From the NCBI GenBank assembly GCA_937976375.1, contig CALJRU010000052.1, positions 1 through 43,600 of the forward strand: a stretch of DNA of 43,600 bases, in the 5' to 3' direction. Shown piece by piece: positions 40,402 through 43,600 of the stretch. Every line of letters begins with the position of its first letter. The first letter of the stretch is position 1. A model generated the notes under the pieces. That model worked only from the letters and a program-made list of their open reading frames with translations. It was not told the DNA's origin and ran no database searches. A program made the position numbers and the translations under genes. Origin of the DNA: an uncultured Peptococcaceae bacterium (GTDB lineage Bacteria; Bacillota; Peptococcia; Peptococcales; Peptococcaceae).

Positions 40402-41466
40402 ATGAGACGTAAGACAGTTTCTTTTTTGATTCGTGATGTTGGTATGGGCTCGGAGTATCCTGTGACCGTGCAGTCGATGACCAATACCGATTCACACGAT
40501 GTGACTGCGACGCTGGCACAGGTTGAACAGCTGGCTGGGCTTGGTGCAGCAATTGTACGTGTTGCGGCACCGGATATGGCTGCCGTGCCTGCGGTTGCAG
40601 AGGTCGCACGACAGAGCAGCGTGCCGATTGTGGCAGACGTTCATTTTGATTATCGCATTGCCATTGCGGCGTTAGAGCAAGGTGTGGATGCGGTGCGCAT
40701 CAATCCTGGCAATATTGGTGGGCTGGATAAACTTGAAGCCGTGGTTGAAGCGGCGAAAAAGGCTGACGCGGCCATTCGTATTGGTGTGAATTCGGGTTCT
40801 GTTGAAAAAGAACTGCTTGAAAAATATGGACACCCTTGCCCAGAAGCTATGGTTGAGAGCTTGGAAAAATATGTGCGGTTTTGTGAATCGCTGGGCTTCA
40901 AGAAATTGGTCCTTTCAGTCAAGAGCTCGGATGTGCCAATGATGATTCGCGTCAATGAAATGGCCGCAGAACGCTTTGATTATCCGCTGCATCTTGGCGT
41001 GACCGAAGCAGGAACTGTGCGCGGTGGTACGATCAAGTCATCGGTCGGCATTGGGGCGTTATTGGCACATGGCATCGGTGATACGATCCGTGTTTCGCTG
41101 ACAGGTGATCCTGCCAATGAGATTCCAGTGGCTGTCGGTATTTTGAAAGCATTGGGCTTGATGAAGGCTGGTGTGGATATTGTCAGCTGCCCAACTTGCG
41201 GCCGCACGCAGATTGATTTGGCACATCTTGCTGAAGAAGTGGAAACGTTGTGTCAGACCATTGACCGCCCTCTGAAAATTGCGGTGATGGGATGCGTGGT
41301 TAACGGACCTGGTGAAGCAAAAGAAGCGGACCTCGGTATTGCTGGCGGCAAGGGCGCAGGCATCATTTTCCGCAAAGGCGAAATCGTGCATAAGTGCCAT
41401 GAAGATGAGCTTTTGGACGCGTTTAAACAAGAACTGGAGAAACTGCTCAAAGAAGAAAATAGCTAA
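40402..41466 (+). CDS. ispG: 4-hydroxy-3-methylbut-2-enyl diphosphate synthase
   Basis: 354 aa. The TIM barrel has VQSMTNTDSHDV, ADVHFDYRIA and RINPGNIG. The C-terminal [4Fe-4S] domain has SCPTCGRTQIDL and VMGCVVNGPGEAKEADLG, which hold the three cluster cysteines. It performs the next-to-last step of the MEP pathway. It is the last gene of the uppS-ispG run, ending at a strong bidirectional terminator. Confidence 0.97.
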   Translation: MRRKTVSFLIRDVGMGSEYPVTVQSMTNTDSHDVTATLAQVEQLAGLGAAIVRVAAPDMAAVPAVAEVARQSSVPIVADVHFDYRIAIAALEQGVDAVRINPGNIGGLDKLEAVVEAAKKADAAIRIGVNSGSVEKELLEKYGHPCPEAMVESLEKYVRFCESLGFKKLVLSVKSSDVPMMIRVNEMAAERFDYPLHLGVTEAGTVRGGTIKSSVGIGALLAHGIGDTIRVSLTGDPANEIPVAVGILKALGLMKAGVDIVSCPTCGRTQIDLAHLAEEVETLCQTIDRPLKIAVMGCVVNGPGEAKEADLGIAGGKGAGIIFRKGEIVHKCHEDELLDAFKQELEKLLKEENS

Positions 41467-41515
41467 ATAAACAAAAAAACTTCGTGTCGCTTGGCACGAA
41501 GTTTTTTTGTTTATT
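41466..41515. terminator. Bidirectional terminator between ispG and the flavoprotein genes
   Basis: A 21-bp stem (41466-41486 with 41495-41515) with A7 and T7 runs built into its arms. It overlaps the last base of ispG and the stop codon of the minus-strand gene at 41511. Confidence 0.9.
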
Positions 41516-42062
41516 GGATGGAACGCCCCAATGCGTTTGCCTGCTGAAGCTCTGATTTTCCGTCAATATCACCGGGATACATATTGCCGCCAGCAAGAAC
41601 GTGGCCAAGGTTGTTCCATTGCAGATGGTCCATGAGGTGGTCGTAATATGTGACCACATCGTCAAACCCATGGCCTTCAGCAGCCATCAGCAGTGCGCTG
41701 GCGCGACCGTTGCCGCGTAATAAGTTCCCGTCTCCTTCTTCCAGCGCAAACAGACGGTCAATGGTTGTCCGGAGCTGTCCGCTGAGATTCCAGTAATAAA
41801 GCGGTGAAGCAAAGACAATCACATCACTGTCTTTGATGACGGGGTAGATGAGATCCATATCATCGTGTTGAACACAAGGACACTCTTGACTGCTGTGACC
41901 GCCAAAGCAGCCTTTGCAGCCATGAATGGTCATGCTGTCAAGCTGAAAGAGGGTAACCTGATTGCCAGATGCTTCAGCGCCTTCCGTGAAGGCTTTAATA
42001 AGGGCCGCAGTATTGCCGTTTTTGCGGGGACTGCCATTTAGAATAACAATTTTTTTAGACAT
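41511..42062 (-). CDS. NAD(P)H-dependent FMN reductase-type flavodoxin-fold oxidoreductase (copy 1)
   Basis: 183 aa of the FMN_red (iron-sulfur flavoprotein-like) family. The FMN phosphate loop is LNGSPRKNGNTAAL near the N-terminus; a Cys set follows (GCKGCFGG, ECPC), then the block VIVFASPLYYWNLSGQLRTTIDR. It probably reduces quinones, nitro compounds or other electrophiles with NAD(P)H. It follows copy 2 after 12 nt in the same minus operon, under an HxlR-controlled promoter. The two copies share most motifs but are diverged, so the duplication is not recent. Confidence 0.87.
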   Translation of the reverse strand: MSKKIVILNGSPRKNGNTAALIKAFTEGAEASGNQVTLFQLDSMTIHGCKGCFGGHSSQECPCVQHDDMDLIYPVIKDSDVIVFASPLYYWNLSGQLRTTIDRLFALEEGDGNLLRGNGRASALLMAAEGHGFDDVVTYYDHLMDHLQWNNLGHVLAGGNMYPGDIDGKSELQQANALGRSIQ

Positions 42063-42074
42063 CGTGTTTCTCCT

Positions 42075-42620
42075 TTAAATAGCGTTTGCCAATTCAGCAG
42101 CTTGTTTACAGCCGTCGGTTTGATCAATATCACCGACGTTAAGGACGCCTGGCACCAAAACTTCGCCGATCATCTGCCATTTCATCAAGGCAGCAGAGCG
42201 TTCGATTGGTATGCGCACGCCATCAAGGACGGTGCGGTCGTCTTCCTCGCAGCAGGCGATGATGGCACAGCCTTTGCCAGCAATATCTTTTCCTGCCACA
42301 CAGAATGAATACATTTTGTCCAATACCGCTTTAATTTGTGCTGGAATGGAGTACCAGTATACAGGGGTGGAAAAGACAATGACATCGGCATCTAAAGCTG
42401 CAGGAGCAATGGTATTGAAATCATCATCAAACGAGCAGGCTTTTCCGGTTTTGTAGCAAGTTTCGCAGGCGTGGCAGCCACCGATGGTCATATCTGCAGC
42501 GTCAAAGCGGGTGACCGTATGACCCTTGGCTTCTGCAGCTTTGATGAATGCTTCGGTCATGGCAAAACTGTTGCCATTTTTGCGCGGGCTGCCGGTGATT
42601 ACAACAATTTTTTTACTCAT
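42075..42620 (-). CDS. NAD(P)H-dependent FMN reductase-type flavodoxin-fold oxidoreductase (copy 2)
   Basis: 181 aa from the ATG reading MSKKIVVITGSPRKNGN, behind GGAGG; 21 more in-frame codons upstream are rejected because they lack a ribosome site. It has the same layout as copy 1: the FMN loop GSPRKNGNSFAM, a Cys pair GCHACETC, a later Cys (GKACSF), and DVIVFSTPVYWYSIPAQIKAVLDK. It is the promoter-proximal gene of the pair, transcribed away from the HxlR regulator. The role is probably detoxifying electrophile or quinone reduction; the substrate is unknown. Confidence 0.88.
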   Translation of the reverse strand: MSKKIVVITGSPRKNGNSFAMTEAFIKAAEAKGHTVTRFDAADMTIGGCHACETCYKTGKACSFDDDFNTIAPAALDADVIVFSTPVYWYSIPAQIKAVLDKMYSFCVAGKDIAGKGCAIIACCEEDDRTVLDGVRIPIERSAALMKWQMIGEVLVPGVLNVGDIDQTDGCKQAAELANAI

Positions 42621-42639
42621 GATGGTTTTCCTCCAAACG

Positions 42640-42654
42640 TCATAGATTCTATGA
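42640..42654. repeat. 15-bp perfect palindrome in the flavoprotein leader
   Basis: TCATAGA-T-TCTATGA lies 19 nt upstream of the copy 2 start codon on the minus strand, just before the GGAGG site. It could be a second regulator site or an mRNA hairpin near the ribosome site. Confidence 0.55.
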
Positions 42655-42669
42655 TTGGCAGCGGTTGAG

Positions 42670-42698
42670 TTGACTTCTTTCACCGCTCATACTATGAT
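42670..42698 (+). promoter_or_regulatory. hxlR promoter
   Basis: TTGACT (42670-42675) and TATGAT (42693-42698) are 17 bp apart. Confidence 0.7.
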
Positions 42699-42724
42699 CA
42701 TAACAAGAACAGATTAAAAAACAA
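42697..42724 (-). promoter_or_regulatory. Flavoprotein operon promoter
   Basis: On the minus strand TTGTTT (42719-42724) and TATGAT (42697-42702) are 16 bp apart. The two divergent -10 boxes overlap within the palindrome TATGATCATA (42693-42702). Confidence 0.6.
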
Positions 42725-42749
42725 GTACGCACATTCAGGTGCGATACTT
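42723..42749. promoter_or_regulatory. Inverted-repeat operator for the HxlR regulator
   Basis: AAGTACGCAC (42723-42732) and GTGCGATACTT (42739-42749) form an imperfect inverted repeat, AAGTA..GCAC-N6-GTGC..TACTT. It overlaps the -35 of the flavoprotein promoter and lies about 20 bp after the hxlR start point, so one bound dimer could affect both directions. Confidence 0.6.
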
Positions 42750-42769
42750 ACCTTTAGGAGAGTGGTAAA

Positions 42770-43102
42770 ATGGGCATACGTTGTATTTCTGATGAGCAGC
42801 TTTGTAACACTGGTTTTAGTTATACGCTGTCGTTGATCAATGGCAAGTATAAAATGACCATTCTTTATACGTTAATGGAGTTTGGGGTGGTGCGGTTTAA
42901 TGAAATGAAAAAATATATTGGCGGTATTTCCTATAAAACCTTGAGTGCCAATTTGAAAGAACTGGAGGCTGATCAATTGGTGCACCGTGAGGAATATCCG
43001 CAAATTCCGCCCAAAGTAGAATACAGCCTCACTGAGCGTGGAAAGTCGTTGATTCCCATTCTTGATGGTATGTGCGAATGGGGCGATCAACACCGACTGT
43101 AG
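42770..43102 (+). CDS. HxlR-family redox-type regulator
   Basis: 110 aa winged helix of the HxlR family (LINGKYKMTILYTLMEFGVVRFNEMKKYIGGISYKTLSANLKELE). C5 near the N-terminus (MGIRCISD) matches the sensing-cysteine position of YodB-type repressors, which respond to quinones and diamide; C12 is a second candidate. It is divergent from two flavodoxin-fold reductases, the normal target type for such sensors. AGGAG lies about 8 nt before the start. It is predicted to repress the reductases until its Cys is modified. Confidence 0.9.
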   Translation: MGIRCISDEQLCNTGFSYTLSLINGKYKMTILYTLMEFGVVRFNEMKKYIGGISYKTLSANLKELEADQLVHREEYPQIPPKVEYSLTERGKSLIPILDGMCEWGDQHRL

Positions 43103-43155
43103 GCGGATGATGTGTAAGCCATGGGATTTTGGCGGGAGATTTTCGCTGGGAGTGA

Positions 43156-43184
43156 TTGCGTTCCCTCGTGGCTTCTCGTATAAT
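43156..43184 (+). promoter_or_regulatory. proS promoter
   Basis: TTGCGT (43156-43161) and TATAAT (43179-43184) have a 17-bp spacer. The leader is only about 45 nt, too short for a T-box. Confidence 0.65.
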
Positions 43185-43232
43185 TAAATGTTGTAAACAA
43201 TGAACGAACCACATTTTGGAGGTTATTTTTTT

Positions 43233-43600
43233 ATGAGAATGAAACATGCTTTGATTCCTACCCTGCGCGATGTGCCTGCAGAAGCGCAGATTCCTAGCCA
43301 TCAGCTGCTTCTGAAGGCTGGCTACATTCAGAAGGTTGCTGCTGGGATGTACACTTATCTGCCGCTCGGAAAGCGCGTGCTGGCTAAAGTAGAAAAGATC
43401 GTCCGTGAAGAAATGGATGCTGCGGATGGTCAGGAAATTCTTATGCCAATCACTCAGCCAGCGGAGCTTTGGGAAGAATCTGGCCGCTGGGGTGCCTATG
43501 GTGATGAAATGTTCCGCGTGGTAGACCGCCACGGGCGTGAGTTCTGCCTTGGGCCTACTCACGAAGAAGTGGTAACCGATATTTGCCGTCAATTTATCCG
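43233..43600 (+). CDS. proS: Prolyl-tRNA synthetase (partial, 5' part)
   Basis: The first 122 codons of ProS, cut by the window end. The class II motifs LLLKAGYIQKVAAGMYTYLPLGKRVL, then EILMPITQPAELWEESGRW, and LGPTHEEVVTDI identify the bacterial type. The start is ATG 43233, after TTTGGAGG. It follows the HxlR module rather than ispG, so that module is inserted in the usual ispG-proS order. Confidence 0.96.
   Translation, partial: MRMKHALIPTLRDVPAEAQIPSHQLLLKAGYIQKVAAGMYTYLPLGKRVLAKVEKIVREEMDAADGQEILMPITQPAELWEESGRWGAYGDEMFRVVDRHGREFCLGPTHEEVVTDICRQFI

Noticed and set aside
43103..43232. T-box before proS
   Set aside because: The promoter leaves a leader of about 45 nt and there is no T-box sequence or terminator.
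1..43600. CRISPR arrays, prophage or plasmid functions, toxin-antitoxin pairs
   Set aside because: No regularly spaced repeats, phage structural or integrase genes, or paired small toxin/antitoxin frames with recognisable motifs were seen.

Overview
The window looks like a chromosomal segment of a low-to-mid GC Gram-positive-lineage bacterium (Bacillota, probably an anaerobe of the Clostridia/Negativicutes type). The support is the gene order rpsB-tsf-(pcrA)-pyrH-frr-uppS-cdsA-dxr-rseP-ispG-proS, strong AGGAGG-type ribosome binding sites, tRNAs without an encoded CCA, a zinc-type S18, long-form HPF, FakA/FakB fatty acid kinase, FeoA-FeoA-FeoB with a Cys-rich partner, and phosphotransacetylase. 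I cannot assign a genus from sequence alone. No CRISPR array, insertion sequence, prophage or plasmid gene was found; the only mobile-element echo is an IS3 OrfA-like HTH inside a larger cellular protein.

Layout. 1-43 is the 3' end of tuf with its terminator. 144-2223 (minus) is a two-component system, divergent from a YfhO-like GT-C membrane protein (2369-4834), with a repeat-rich control region between them. 4958-7893 holds a LysR regulator, nadE, a domesticated-transposase-HTH protein and a small membrane protein. 8000-11592 is metal transport: mntP, then feoA-feoA-feoB and a Cys-rich partner. 11721-17075 holds a coiled-coil protein, an EF-G paralogue, trmO, a standalone acyl carrier protein and pta. 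17268-18324 is rpsF-ssb-rpsR behind a probable S6:S18 leader RNA. Minus-strand hpf and an ArsR regulator follow, then secA and prfB (without the usual programmed frameshift).

23624-27921 is a mixed region: a SAP/DUF6434 protein, a minus-strand PH-like hypothetical, tadA, tRNA-Ser(CGA), tRNA-Val(GAC), and an overlapping pair made of a DUF2156 (LPG-synthase C-domain) protein and an Eis-like GNAT. 28028-31046 is fakA-fakB with a Lys-rich single-pass membrane protein. 31255-41466 is the translation/envelope cluster (rpsB to ispG): ribosomal protein S2, EF-Ts, a PcrA-like helicase, UMP kinase, ribosome recycling factor, undecaprenyl-PP synthase, CDP-DAG synthase, two MEP-pathway enzymes and the RseP protease. 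41511-43102 is a compact redox module: two tandem flavodoxin-fold oxidoreductases divergent from a Cys5 HxlR regulator. The window ends inside proS.

Most of the window is conserved housekeeping DNA. The most interesting parts are regulatory architecture (the divergent control regions at 2224-2368 and 42621-42769, cre-like boxes before nadE, structured leaders before rpsF and rpsB) and a few poorly known proteins (6843, 11721, 24322, 25860/26767, 30585). I did not find a clear, wholly new multi-gene system. Promoters, operators and RNA folds below are read by eye and are predictions.
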